From positions 62,001-126,000 of the forward strand of contig WION01000035.1 in assembly GCA_015039365.1 (NCBI GenBank): a DNA stretch of 64,000 nt, written 5' to 3'. The DNA comes from Amanita rubescens (taxonomy: Eukaryota; Basidiomycota; Agaricomycetes; Agaricales; Amanitaceae). Positions 1 through 13,283 of this stretch are shown here, one piece after another. Below the pieces are notes generated by a model that was not told the DNA's origin, ran no database searches, and was given only the letters and a program-made list of their open reading frames with translations. The position numbers and the translations under genes were made by a program. Within the stretch, counting starts at the first letter, position 1, and every line of letters begins with the position of its first letter.

Positions 1-240
1 CTATCTATCAGATCTCCATGAAGCTCGATTACTCAAGCTGGGACTAGTAATGCAACGGTGATCTTATAGACCGTTTGGAAATTTTGGCAATCGGCTTGTA
101 ATTCTACTTCCCCCTTCGGTCCAATAAAACGCGGCAAGTGTTGAAACAAATTAGAATCGTTGAAGATCTATCCGCTGAAATGCCAAGGGCTCGTTGAGGC
201 CGACGATGATACTAGACAAGTTGAATTGCGCTATATTAGC

Positions 241-2079
<1,839 letters not shown>

Positions 2080-3436
2080 TGTTTAGAAGATGGTGGTGAT
2101 AAGAAGAATCAAATCAGAGATGCGCAGATAAAGTGCAGTTTTTTTTCGCACGTGACGTATACGCGCTCAACGCAACTGTTGCAATGGACAGCCATGACAG
2201 AAATCAAAGTCGCTGCCGAATAGCTGAAATCGTGCAATACATGTGCGATGTGGAACAAACTGGCTCTTCTTCGGAAATGGTTTGCCTTCCGATCCCGCGC
2301 CTATTTCGACTGTAAGTGTTGTTTTCACCCAATTTGGTTCTCTATCAGAAGTTTAAGGCAGGTGTCCCGGCGAACCAGCTTTAGAGGTTACAACGATAAC
2401 GAACATTAATGCAGAGACAGGGGAGGTGGAGCTTCCGACTAATTCAAAGTCAGCACCTCACAGACTCCTCCTGAAAAGACAAGGAATAATTTGACGATAG
2501 CATACGGAGTAAAATCAATGGAATGGAATGGAAGAAAGTCACTCGGTATTAAGGACAATATGAACGGTAGGGCTGGGACTCGAGTTGGACTGAACCGAAA
2601 CGCTATGTTCTGGCAAGGCACCAGTGTCTTTCAATGCGAAATGCACTGGGCGATGGGGATAAAGAATAAGGGTTGGGGCTAACGTTGTTCGTATATGTTT
2701 TAGATGTGTGCCCACATGGCATTTTTGATGCTATGAATGCTTTGTTCAAAGTAGCAAAAAATACTAGACATGCGTTGAACGCTGGACGCTGAAAAGCAAA
2801 AATCGTTCCTTTCGGTATGTGCCGCCGCATCGTATCCTGAAACGTCAACATATCCCATCAAGTCCATCAATAAACACGTTACCTTTGGTACAGCCTCCCT
2901 GTCAGTTTGTTCTCGTCACATCGCCTTCACAACCAGCTCAACATGTACCTTGGCATTCCTAATTTCGACTCCATCCATCGTCCAGGTAGCCGGAACCAAA
3001 TGTTACAGCCGGCTCTCGTTGCTTTGTTCGTCTCTATTGAGTGCACTGCCAGATAGATCTACGACGCCGATCTTCCGCTTCAGATCTCGCCGTCTCGAGC
3101 TTCGTCGACATATTAAAGCGAGCGGAGCGAGGCTCTGCCATCATCCCGCTGCTTCTCGCTCTCGCCTGAAATCTATTCTGGCATGATACCCCCATCTTAC
3201 ACGTATAATGAATGGTCAGCGCCAGATATGCGAACTCGAGCCGGCAGGGCATGCTCCGCTTCTTCAGCTTCCTCAGCTGGACGTCGCTCTTTGGATACGG
3301 ATCGCCACGCCTTAAGCCCTGTACGTGATCATTTTTCGTTATCACTTGAGTTTTTATGTTATACTAGCATCAGATTTCTCGCCACGTAGCGGATGGACGA
3401 CCAGTCATCAGTTCAACTTCTAGTCTGTTAGGCGCC
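2080..3436. other. Intergenic region without a supported gene
   Basis: Divergent spacer between SAH1 and the gene at 3437. Short open frames near 2944-3057 and 2950-3186 have plausible codons but I recognise no family in them. They could be unannotated 5' exons or leader of the downstream gene. Nothing else stands out apart from the E-box/CRE-like site near 2150. Confidence 0.4.
2149..2158. promoter_or_regulatory. Candidate E-box/CRE-like site upstream of the SAH hydrolase gene
   Basis: CACGTG (2149-2154) overlaps TGACGT (2153-2158) about 70 bases upstream of the SAH1 start codon. In yeasts CACGTG is bound by Cbf1, which controls sulfur and methionine-cycle genes, so the position is suggestive. 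A hexamer occurs by chance often, and no binding is shown. Confidence 0.3.
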
Positions 3437-4291
3437 ATGGACGAGTTTGCGATATCATCAGTCAAGGGTTCCGTTTGGGATGCAACGCCGATACCTGTTG
3501 CTCAAGTATCCAACACTGTCCCGGCTTATTATTCCAGCAGTAACAGCTGCTCCTCTCCAACCCGTGCAAGCACGGCGCTCTATATGTACGAATCTAGCCC
3601 ATCTAGAAATCATTCCCCCGAATCCCATTTGTCAGTTTCGTCGACCGGTTCACCGCAACAGTACCCTGAGCGGTTCAACACAGCCTCCTACACTTCAGGC
3701 GACGTCCTGCTTCCCATGGAAGCTGCGAACGTGTCATATAGTCAGATTTCTCCATCCGAGGAGTTGACATTCCTTCGCGAAAGAGTCCGACAATTAGAAG
3801 AAGAGTGTCGCCGAGCAAAGCTTGTACTCGACAGGCTCTGCAAGCACGCTCATCGCCCACCACTTTCACACAGCTTCCAGGTTGGATGGCAAGCACGGAC
3901 AGCAGCTCGAATGAAAAGATTCTGCTCTCCGAACCGCGCTGGCAATGCACTTTGTGCATGGCATGATTCAAGGAGAGAACGCCGTGCATATCCAGCACGC
4001 AATGCCCCCGACGGGTTCCTCAATTGTGGCTGCACATACGAAGAAGCTCTCTTTGAGGAAAGTCTATCACAACATGGTGTCGGTGGCTATTTTCCTGGGG
4101 AAGCAGTCCGTATGGATCCTGCCTTGAGGAATCCTCTGTTGAAGTTGTTGAAAGAACGATATGGCTACAAGGATGGCGATTTCGAACAGGACCCTATGAC
4201 CGAAACATGGATGGAAGGCCAATCTCCTGAAGATTGGCAACGCATGTGTCACGAAGGGAAGCCCGCGAAGGTTAGAAAATCTGAAGATTAG
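3437..4291 (+). CDS. Conserved fungal protein of unknown function
   Basis: A single uninterrupted frame of 284 aa starting MDEFAISSVKG. The N-terminal ~100 residues are Ser/Pro-rich and probably disordered. Residues about 105-135 (around EELTFLRERVRQLEEECRR) form a short coiled coil. The C-terminal half is dense and looks folded: RFCSPNRAGNALCAWHDSR, then GFLNCGCTYEEALFEESL, and RMDPALRNPLLKLLKERYG, with several Cys and aromatics. I believe this C-terminal module recurs in hypothetical proteins of mushroom genomes, but that is memory, not a search. No catalytic motif is visible. A coiled coil plus a Cys-containing domain would suit a regulatory or DNA-associated role, but I assign none. The 3' flank carries TTTA repeats. 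Confidence 0.75.
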   Translation: MDEFAISSVKGSVWDATPIPVAQVSNTVPAYYSSSNSCSSPTRASTALYMYESSPSRNHSPESHLSVSSTGSPQQYPERFNTASYTSGDVLLPMEAANVSYSQISPSEELTFLRERVRQLEEECRRAKLVLDRLCKHAHRPPLSHSFQVGWQARTAARMKRFCSPNRAGNALCAWHDSRRERRAYPARNAPDGFLNCGCTYEEALFEESLSQHGVGGYFPGEAVRMDPALRNPLLKLLKERYGYKDGDFEQDPMTETWMEGQSPEDWQRMCHEGKPAKVRKSED

Positions 4292-4365
4292 ATGCTCCAC
4301 GAGGTTCGTTCAACCGCATAGAAATTTCTTGACTGTCATTACTCCCATAACCACGCATCTTGAGT

Positions 4366-4396
4366 ATTTATTTATTTTATTTATTTATTTATTTAT
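4366..4396. repeat. (TTTA)n simple repeat
   Basis: Seven to eight imperfect TTTA units in the AT-rich 3' flank of the preceding gene, probably within its 3' UTR. The 4292-4642 spacer holds nothing else I can identify. Confidence 0.85.
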
Positions 4397-4642
4397 ACTA
4401 CTTATATTACCTACTCTGCTAATACTAGAACATCCTGTAGCATTATTTAGCACGTATTTTACGATAATTACCACTAGACTAACACCTTTCTCTGCATGTA
4501 TTAGTAGAGGCAAAAAATTTTTTGTCCCTCAAGGCGTCTCCGATTTTATGGGCTTTGTATTTTATGCGAATTTCGACGTTTGAAGATATCACGTGCTTGC
4601 GATATCCCGGGGCTTCCGGCTCTCACGGGATTATCCCAAACC

Positions 4643-5380
4643 ATGATGTCTACTAAAGTTGTGGGGCTTGGAGGTTCGCTGAGACGGGCGGCACTCAATA
4701 CCAACGTCGGTGGGTACAGGTGTGGCGGGATGCAAGAACCGTACTGAATGCATTGAACGCAGCGAGAAACCACACGGCATTGCGTACTGTGAAGCGGTAA
4801 GTGTTTTTCTCCCAATAGATTCGAGACTAATGTGTTTGCGAAGCAATTTCCAGATACAATCCCTTCCGCCTTCCACTTCTACGGAGATATTGAACAAGCA
4901 ACGACTGAATCGCCCGTCCAGCCCTCATTTTACTATCTATCAGCCTCAATTAACGTGGATAGCATCCATAGCACATCGCATTGCAGGAGCTGGTCTTGGT
5001 GTCCGTACGTGCATTTATTTATTTTTTGCTCAAAATATGACACTCACCATATGTCAGTGTTATACGGTTTTTCAATCGCTTATCTGATCGCTCCGGGTAC
5101 TTTCGACAGCGCGCATGTCGTAGGGCTCGTTGCGGGGCTTCCTGATACAGTCAAATACGCAGGGAAAGCCATCCTTGCCGCACCATTTGCATTCCATTCG
5201 TTTCAATGGATTGAGGCATTTGAGCTGGGACATGGGCAAATGTGAGCATCTCCCTGTCACTTCTTCGCCCCATCATATGTTAATATCTCCAAAGTCCTTA
5301 CTGTTAAAGGCGCTTATACTACTGGTTACGCGGTCATTGGAGCAACTGCTATTTCGACCGTCATATTGACTTTGATGTGA
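4643..5380 (+). CDS. SDH3: Succinate dehydrogenase cytochrome b560 subunit, with a one-base frame break in exon 4
   Basis: Membrane anchor of mitochondrial complex II that helps bind heme b and ubiquinone. Proposed exons are 4643-4709, 4763-4796, 4844-5004, 5058-5241 and 5295-5380. Exons 1-2 give a basic, Ser/Thr-containing presequence. Exon 3 has the family signature [16 protein letters not shown] followed by [11 protein letters not shown]. Exon 4 carries the second membrane segment and [12 protein letters not shown]. Exon 5 carries the third segment and ends TVILTLM. The frame breaks near 5201-5206: APFAFHSF is in one frame and NGLRHLSWD in the next. Ignoring one base gives 531 nt, or 176 aa, the usual size. 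The start of exon 3 is a choice between two AGs; I took the one that keeps a mitochondrial-looking leader. Either an assembly insertion or a damaged copy. Confidence 0.92.
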
Positions 5381-5513
5381 ATCCAAATAACATAAATGCG
5401 ATGTTTACATTAGACTTGCCGTGTTCATTGTCGGTTAAGTATTCAGATGACTGACGATTGACGAAGCTGGAAGGATTGTGACTAAGGTGTTACTCAGCTC
5501 TTGCCATCACCAG

Positions 5514-7799
5514 ATGTGGGTTTCACTGGTCTTCATGGCCGTCTGTATTACGGCATACCAAGCTCCTGAAGGTGACATGGACATGCCAGCCTTGAACAAA
5601 CTGGGTTTGGTTCCATGTATACAGTGTTGGAGAGTACATTTATTTACATCGTAGGTTTGGCGAACGACGATATCACTGCAATGTTCCGAGCGCATAGTAC
5701 GATTCGGCTTTCCCCAGCGTTACCTTATTAACCGCTGTCTAGAAGCAATCGAAAAACCTCACCATAAAACGGACTGTTTCTTGCGGGTGTCAAGCACTAT
5801 TCGCGCGCGTTGTCATCAGGATCATATGCCAGAGGATGAGCGAATACATGGTTCAACGCCAATATCTCGATTTTGGTGCATGATACTCAACTGCAACATC
5901 TCTAGCTGCAATCTCCATGACTCTGTGCGAATTAGCAACAGCTAACTACCAATCGCCTCCTCTCGAGTGTGCCTCGTTCTCCTTGGATGCACAAACAGCG
6001 GGAATGGCCGCCACCCATCGTTTACAGCGAGATTGCGTAGAGTGCTTACAGGCGGGGTTGCGCCTATTCGTGACTAATGTTTTGTTTCAGGGCGTTATCC
6101 CGAAGCGCGCAATTCTGGTCTAGCTATTCGGGCTATTTGCGCGAAATACGTGCGCATATATCTACTTTACATTCAAGTGGAAATTTTTCAGTATCACTTT
6201 CCAGCCCAGCTTTGTTTCGTGTTTGGACGCTGGAATGACGTCGGCACGTTCCTACTCTCCGATAGTGACAATATTCTCATGGTAACCGGAAGACTTGGCT
6301 CGGGATTTCTATAGAAACGCTACTCTGGAGAAAGTGACGTTCTTGCAACATATTTCTAAAAGGGAACAGACACTGCAAACACAGATGTCAACCTGGAGTT
6401 CTAGCTTGTCGGTTAGTGAAGTTGCCTTTTGTCTTTTGTCGGTTCCTTTTTTAGCCTGAAACGTCTAGGAACTGAAAAATGTTGCGTCAAGCATGGGCGC
6501 ATTCTCTCAGGATATATCTTTGCTTTCTGATAATATAGGACAGCAGATTGCAAGATGCGCTGTTCCAGGTAGGATTTCTGTAGTAATAGCTCTGAAGACC
6601 AGAGGGGTTAAATGCGACACAGCTAATTTCACTCCATACAAAAGCTATTGAAAACTATCTTCTTGAGCGAGAAATGAAGGATGTGGCGCGTGTTTCTCAG
6701 GTGCTGAAAATATTTCTCCTATCATGCCCGCTATCTCAAAATGAGTGGCAGATTAACTCAACTCTGTCTCAACTATACGATCAAGTAAGATAACCCACTA
6801 CCGGAAGGGACTCCAGCTGACATCGGTGGCGCAGCACGTCAGACAACTCCATACGATTGTACCTTATTTCAGAACGACATTGCAAGAGCAGTTAGGACCG
6901 ATTTTCTCCCGCGCACGCGCGATGCATGATCTTTTGGTGACGTTCCAGGTGCGCGCACACCGTCCTACAATTGCGAGCTTCCTTTCACCCGTTTAAGAGC
7001 GAGCTTCAAAAAGAATGGGTTGACGCCCTTGACAGACTTGGTCAAATGCATGGGGTATATTGTAGAATTTGTGAAAGGCTTTCATCCATCTGACCGATGC
7101 AGCTCTTGTCCGATGTGCAGCACAGCATCAATGTCTCGTCAGCTGCTATTCGCTTTCTAGACAAGGAAGTCATTTCGCTGCAAGACAAGCAGTCGAGGAT
7201 ATCAGCTACCGCGGAAAATCTTCACAATACCGTCGTATCCATCACTGCCTCGACATCTCTCGAGCTACAAAAGATTAATGCTACTGTGCATTCCATTGGT
7301 TCAACCTTTGACTCGTTACCGTACGGTGAATACTGGCCCATGATGGAGGATATCGTCTACCGGGTCTTGTCATACACTTGGCTAGGTTTTTACGTTCTTT
7401 TAAAGAAGGTCTTATACGACAACTCTTGGATCAGCGAGCTCGGAGGAAACGAACCACAGGCGCTACGTTCAAGTGCTAACTCGAATCATCCTAAAAATAT
7501 CGCATTCTGTCCTGTCTGCTGTCACGGTAATCTTCATTGCACTTCATGAGGAAATGACTCATGATTTTGAAACAGAGCCTACTGGTTCTTGCCTATTCAT
7601 CTCGAAAATATCTGCGTCGATTTTTTGCAAGCCCTGTTGGCGAGACAGTGTACTTTCAATCGTTATGCCAGTCTATCAATATGTATCTGACTGGTTTCCT
7701 AGTTCCACGCAGTTATATTTACAACGTAGTTCAGACGATGTCACGCGACGGATGCGAGTACATGTCTCCCGTATACCTGATAGATTGTATCGCGGTTAA
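5514..7799 (+). CDS. KAR5: Kar5/Tht1-like nuclear fusion (karyogamy) protein; 3' exons unresolved
   Basis: Kar5/Tht1 proteins sit in the nuclear envelope/ER membrane and are needed to fuse the two parental nuclei. Many short exons give this order. First a signal peptide (MWVSLVFMAVCIT). Then a Cys-containing lumenal part with TDCFLRVSSTIRARC, the family hallmark AISMTLCELATA...PPLEC, and RSAQFWSSYSGYLREI followed by PQLCFVFGRWNDV. Then a long coiled region (about 6300-7300), and at least one hydrophobic segment near VLSYTWLGFYVLLK with another around 7500-7600. The joins from 5514 to 7380 are mostly clean; one near 6240-6300 may use a GC donor. After about 7400 the frame is ambiguous, so the C-terminus may end at 7799 (RIPDRLYRG) or 7857. 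Its upstream neighbour SDH3 is only 133 bases away on the same strand. Confidence 0.8.
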
Positions 7800-8149
7800 C
7801 CCCTGTGTCATATTTAACTGCTTATCATGTGCCAAAATTACTTTCCGTAGCAGTTGACCCAGGAAGTGCTGAGTATGGTGTGTGGGAATCTGCCGTGGGT
7901 ACCGAGGTCTTTCATGACTTGTATATATTCTATCGTTCCTCTCTTCTCGGCGCTTGTGAAACAGCCCTTTCCTGCCTGAATGGCTTCTCAATTGCCATTG
8001 CACCGTGTGCGCCGGGATAGCGCAAAACCCCTAAAGCAAGACTGCGGAATGCCTTCTGGCCTTATTAATGTGAGCTTTTATTTTCCTGTCCGTTTAGGCT
8101 CAAAGTTTCCATTTTTCCACTTACATCCTATCCCATTCAGCCGATCGTA
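7800..8149. other. Short spacer between KAR5-like and RBR ligase genes
   Basis: About 350 bases. A small open frame at 7805-8020 has no recognisable product and may be 3' UTR of the KAR5-like gene. I see nothing else supportable. Confidence 0.4.
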
Positions 8150-11100
8150 ATGACTAGACATCCTTCCTACGATGATGTTATGCCACTCATGAAAGAATTG
8201 TTGAAGGGTGCCGAGGTACGTGGTCGTAGGAGTTTAAAGGAGGACTAACAAGTTCATGTTAAATCAAGTGTCATCGTACTCTGGCCATAATACGAGAAGT
8301 GTGTATCAAATATCTTAGGGGCTCGTGCTACCATCCGAGGCATTGTCGTCGTAAACATCCTGTTAACAAGCGCCCGTTTCTCGAGATTCTCGACAAGCAA
8401 TTGGAAGGAACTCCAACCATCGATTCAGCACGTGTACGATTGGCCACATGTCCTGGATCGGAGCCCATAGAGTCTCTACAATCCAACGCCCTTTTCGAAA
8501 TCCCAAACAAACCTACTGTCAATCTCCCTATGATGGAATGCTTTAATGAAAGTTTCACGCGGGGGTTGTGCATCAGAAATACCCTAGTATGTATGATTTT
8601 AAGTTCGAGTGACCATGATTCGCTGAGATAATCTACCACTAAGTTAGACGATGACATGTCTGCTAGTTCTGTTCGTCCTTGCTGGGATTCTGAAACGGGG
8701 TGCTGGATCTCGTCGTGCGATTCGCCCAGCTGGACGGGCGAGTCTTCTGATAGTTCTCCTGACGAAGGTCCCACCCGGAATTCTGAAACAAGAGATCTGG
8801 GAAAATCAACTGCGGACGAATGGCTTGAGCAGGGGAGCTCGTCTGGTACGGCATCAGTGGTAAGTGTTCTTGATATCATCGTGTGATAGAAGAATGAGCG
8901 GTCGCAGAAGAAGTTTTCCACCCCTTATGCTCGGTTGTCACAATCTCACGATCTACGTGACGCATCACCTGCGCAATCCGTCGAAAAGTGCGAAAGCTGG
9001 CTCCATAACCTACCAGACAGTTACAAGGCAAGGCCAAGAAGGTTCTTATGTACAGGGAGCTAACATTGATGACTATAGAAAACCGATTCGAACGATAATA
9101 TGGCCATGCGTCGCCGCCACCGCCGTTATTCAGCGATATGTAGACGCTGGCTCAGGGGTCAGTGTGATCAAGGTTACGCCTGTAAATTTGCCCATGGCGA
9201 TCTCGAATACGAGGTTAGTTGCCACTCAGATCTATCGTTTTCCTGTCCTCAAGTCCTTTTCTCAGTGGGAGGAGGACCGTGACCAAAGGCCAACGCCTGC
9301 GTGGTCCACCACCGTTCACGAATATGCCAAGGTCAAGCTTAGCGCCGGATTTTATGTGGAAGGCATAACAACCGGCTTTGAGACATCTTTCGTGTTACTT
9401 CATGGTATTCCCAGCCAAATGGGAACGGATAAATTACTTCAGTTGCTTCAACCCATCCGTAATATTTCTGAAATTCGTATGTCAGAACGGTCACTCCATC
9501 CCACCAAGACCGCCAAGATCCATTTTTCCAAGCCAGAAGATGCACAGTCCGCATTACCTGGTCTTAAACGTCTCGCACCTTCGGGAATGGAGCTATCCGT
9601 TCAAATGCCTATCTCCACGTCAAATCTCAATGCCGTTTTCAAGGATAGCATGGTCGTAGTTGAATTGCAGCCTCCTGGTAAAACATGGTATGCAGGCTAC
9701 CCAAATGCGACAGATGCTCAAAAAGCTATTGCACAATGCCGTGCAATGGCATGGGAAAGTCCTGTCGATGCACAAATTCATACCGGCCTTCCTGCTGTCG
9801 GCCCCGTGACAGTTAAATTTCGTGGACTACCAGCGAGCTTTGAGGAGCAGGACATCAAGCAATTTGTAAATCCTAGTAGCGTCCTGTGCGAACGGACAAA
9901 GTATACGAATCTCGTGCGCGCTACTGGGATAATCAAATCGATACTCGAGCGCTATGGTAAAGTCCTTTCGTTTCGCGTCCACCAGTCTACCTCCAAAGTC
10001 ACGACGTATGCTCAGTTTTCTTCAACGACTGAAGCAAATGCCGCTTGTGCCCATCTTGATGGCATGACTCCACCCTTCACAGGAAAGACGAGAATCTACG
10101 CTCATCATGATAGAACTGTGGAATATCGGCTCTCTGCTGAGACGTTCTCCAGAGCGGCTTCTGACATCGAGGCATTGAAAGAACATGTCTGGAAACGTTA
10201 CAGACACGATGCCTCGATCAATATTTCCGGCCGTTCTCCTATCATCGTCGAGCTTCGCACTAGAATATTAGGCATTCTGGGGAAGATCAAGCAGGAGTTT
10301 GAGAAGACTCTCTCCGGTGAAGTCATCAAGAGCAATGGCAAGATTATATGGGATGACTTTTTTGCACAGCCTTCTGGTTTCGAATACTTGCAAGAACTTC
10401 AAGTCCAAAATTCTAGGGTTGTTATCCGCGATGAATCCGCGACTCGGAAGATTCGCTTATTTGGTCCTCCGCAAGAGAGAGAAGAGATCGCTCGTCGGAT
10501 CATTGACAAAGTGCTGGAACTACGTGCTCAGCAAATATCTTTCATTCCATTGGCAGGTCACTTCATAGGTATTTTCATGAGCAAGGAAGTACTAGATCTT
10601 CAGCGTGCACTGGGTCCCGAAATCGTCTCACTCGATATAGCTAATCGTCGGCTCAGGATACGAGGCGACGAGTCCACCCATCGCACAGCTGTAGACCTCG
10701 TGCACAAGGTTCGCAGCAGATATCACGAGAGGCGATTGCGGGGTAATAATGATCTGTGCCCCGTTTGTCTCGACGAACCAACACAATCTGTTCGACTTCG
10801 ATGCGGACATCGTTGGTGCTCTGCATGTCTTACGAGTTACCTGGTGTCTGCAATATCTAGCAAAGCCTTCCCGCTGAATTGCCTCGGCAACGAGGCGCGA
10901 TGTGATGTGAGAATACCACTCTCCGTTGCAAGCGATCTACTCGCGGCGGAACAATTCCAGGCTGTTGCTGAGGCAGCATTCTCGTCTCATGTCCAGAGCC
11001 ACTCGGACGAATTTCACTATTGCCCATCGCCTGATTGTCCTCAGGTGTATCGGGCGAAGCAAAAAAGTCTTACAGGAACTACGGTACAATGCCCGTCATG

Positions 11101-11392
11101 CCTTTTGCGCATATGTGCTGCCTGCCATCAAGAGGCTCACGAGGGTTTCACTTGCGCTGATGATGACAGTTGGGACGTGGAAATGCAAGAATGGGCAAAA
11201 GACCACGACGTTAAACGTTGTCCTGGATGTCGCATAACGATTGAACGAATAGAAGGTTGTAATCATATGACATGTACGAACTGCCAGACGCATATATGTT
11301 GGGTATGTATGAAAACGTTCCCAAAGGGTGAGGGTATATACGGGCACATGCGAGAGGAGCACGGTGATTTTGGATTAGGGCCTATTATGTAG
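8150..11392 (+). CDS. RBR-type E3 ubiquitin ligase with two CCCH zinc fingers
   Basis: Multi-domain RING-between-RING ligase, which passes ubiquitin through a RING2 cysteine thioester. Exon 1 (MTRHPSYDDVMP) is spliced over a GT...AG intron with a GGACTAAC branch to an exon with a CCCH finger, C-x7-C-x5-C-x3-H (CIKYLRGSCYHPRHCRRKH, from about 8299). An acidic Ser-rich linker follows. The second CCCH finger has identical spacing (CRRWLRGQCDQGYACKFAH, about 9136-9192). After one more intron, one long exon (about 9260-11392) holds two regions resembling RNA-recognition folds (FVLLHGIPS; VTVKFRGLPASF). RING1 follows (CPVCLDEPTQSVRLRCGHRW, about 10758), then IBR (YCPSPDCPQVY...CPSCLLRICAAC) and RING2 (CPGCRITIERIEGCNHMTC). 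The expected catalytic Cys codon is 11258-11260, in GCNHM. The finger/RRM/RBR set suggests an RNA-associated ligase, which is inference. Confidence 0.93.
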
Positions 11393-11525
11393 CGTTATAC
11401 ATCCTCTACTATCTTTTTCTGACTTAAATTATTAGTAGGAACATCTAAATGTAGTGCGAACATATTAAATATTTTTTATCATTGACACGACGATAACTAA
11501 AGCAAGCATACATCATTGGCGAAGA

Positions 11526-13283
11526 TTATACATATTCGAGAAACTGTATGATTATGAGGGGAATGTCAATGGACTGAGTCATCTGAAGAGTCATTTCACT
11601 TACAGAATCATATGGACGCAGAGGAGGCTGGCCATGCCGGGGGATAGAATCTGGAAGCTCTGGTCGTTGATTGGGATTCACTCGATGGCCATTCTCGTCG
11701 AGATATCCCTGTGATTCATCTGGATAATCCAGGAGCTCTGGCGGGAAGGCTTGATCGTGGGGGGCATAAACAACATAACCGGATTTAGTGTAGTGGTCCC
11801 CACGCTTGTTCCAGAATCCTTTCCTCACTCGTATCGACGATCGTGTTGTGACCTTATTACCCGAATGATTAGGGTACTCCATAGGAGGAACAGGAAGAGG
11901 GTTGGAGTGCCTCGATGACCCTGATGTAGGTGGGGATGTATGATACTCATTAGGTGAGAGTGAGAGTGACGTGGCCGGGGATGGCTGCTGAGAAGACCCA
12001 CGAGACGAACTTGATGAACGAGAAGATCGGGAAGGGGAAGGGTTGAAATAAGGTGAATTGGGAGAATGATTACGATGATGTGAGTCAACTGGATCGGTCT
12101 TGACGCGAGAAGGAAGCCGCGACGAGGATTTATGTCCACGAAGACTGTGTTGCTCAGGCGTCGACGACGTCGACGCCACGGGGCCCTCTGGGATGGTATG
12201 GAGGGATGCTGGTCCATTGATCAAGGGAAAGGTAGAGAAGCGGCCCAGTGACCGGTTCTGTGGTTTGGGTGTCGTGAGCATTAGTGGACTGAGTAGACTA
12301 GTGGCGGGCTCCTCGACTAGATTTTGAACGCCGGTCACTGTCTGGGCAAACTCCAAGGGGCCCGCGGCATCAGGCGAGATGAATTGTTGTAGTTGTGAGC
12401 TAGGAAAATCGGATGTGGAAAGACTCTCCATCCTGGAGGCTAGATGCTGGGAGTCAATAGAACCGCGAGAGGAGCGAGTGGTATGCTGCGAGCTCCTGGA
12501 AGAGCTCCTGCTGGGTGAAGACTTGTAATGTTCTGGTGTCCTGATGAATATTGACGGAAAATGTTGGCACCAATTCGCGCTTGGCAGTGAATGGGTTTTC
12601 CTCCTTTCGCTCCTCTGTATTTGGATTTGAGGGCTGCTGTGAAGTTGCGGAGTCTCGCTGACTCGAGCCGGATGCGGTCCGAGAGGGTGTGCGCGGCCGA
12701 TTAGAGTCATGGGTAGATGAATTGGACGACGGTTCCGTGGCGTCGTCTTCGTCTGGCGCAAGGGATGGAGGATTCCAGATCCAAGGTGACTCGGTTACTG
12801 CGGTGCCATTGCGGTGAATGTCGTTGACTGTATCGGGGACATGCTGTTGAGCATAATATTCTTCCCTAAAGTGAGGATGTGAGCCACTCTCCCGGTCTCA
12901 AAAACAAAAGAAACGTACGCAGGTATCATGTCTGTAAGACCCAAAGGGTTATCAGAAAGACTGGTGGCAAGATATTCAGCGCTGGGTGGTTTGGTCGTGC
13001 GCTTGTATGGATTTTTTGAAGCATTATCTTGACTTCGTGACTGCTGCCATGCCTGGCTTGCAGTCCAGGCATGCTGAGGCTGCTGGTGAGACGGTCGTCC
13101 CTGTTGCTGAGTAGCATAGAACGCATGGTTAAACTGCCATCTGCCAGCTTGCCACAGCTGGGGATTAACCTTCATGCCTGAGGGCATTGGTGGAGGACCC
13201 TGAAAGGGTGGTCGCCATCCTTGGGGTATCGCAGCGGGTTGGGTATACGAAGGCACCTGGTAATACGCGGTATGTGCAGACAT
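11526..13283 (-). CDS. Ser/Pro-rich fungal protein with a conserved C-terminal aromatic motif, unknown function
   Basis: Four exons fit without a break: 12919-13283, 12571-12865, 11604-12521 and 11526-11543, together 1596 nt or 531 aa. The N-terminus (MSAHTAYYQVPSYTQP) is Pro/Gln/Tyr-rich with NPYKRTTKPPSAEYL. The middle is low-complexity Ser/Pro/His, likely disordered. The C-terminus is compact and aromatic: RVRKGFWNKRGDHYTKSGY, VVYAPHDQAFPPELLDYPD, GYLDENGHRVN, and a final FLEYV from an 18-base exon. That C-terminal block looks like the conserved part of a mushroom-type family I cannot name. No enzymatic motif or membrane segment. It converges on the RBR ligase (133-base gap). The start is the first ATG of the long N-terminal frame. 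Confidence 0.8.

Noticed and set aside
7731..8003. Minus-strand 90-aa frame with basic residues
   Set aside because: No domain, no splice support, antisense to the KAR5-like 3' end.
12100..12327. Plus-strand frame inside the Ser-rich gene
   Set aside because: Antisense of low-complexity coding sequence, which commonly leaves open frames.
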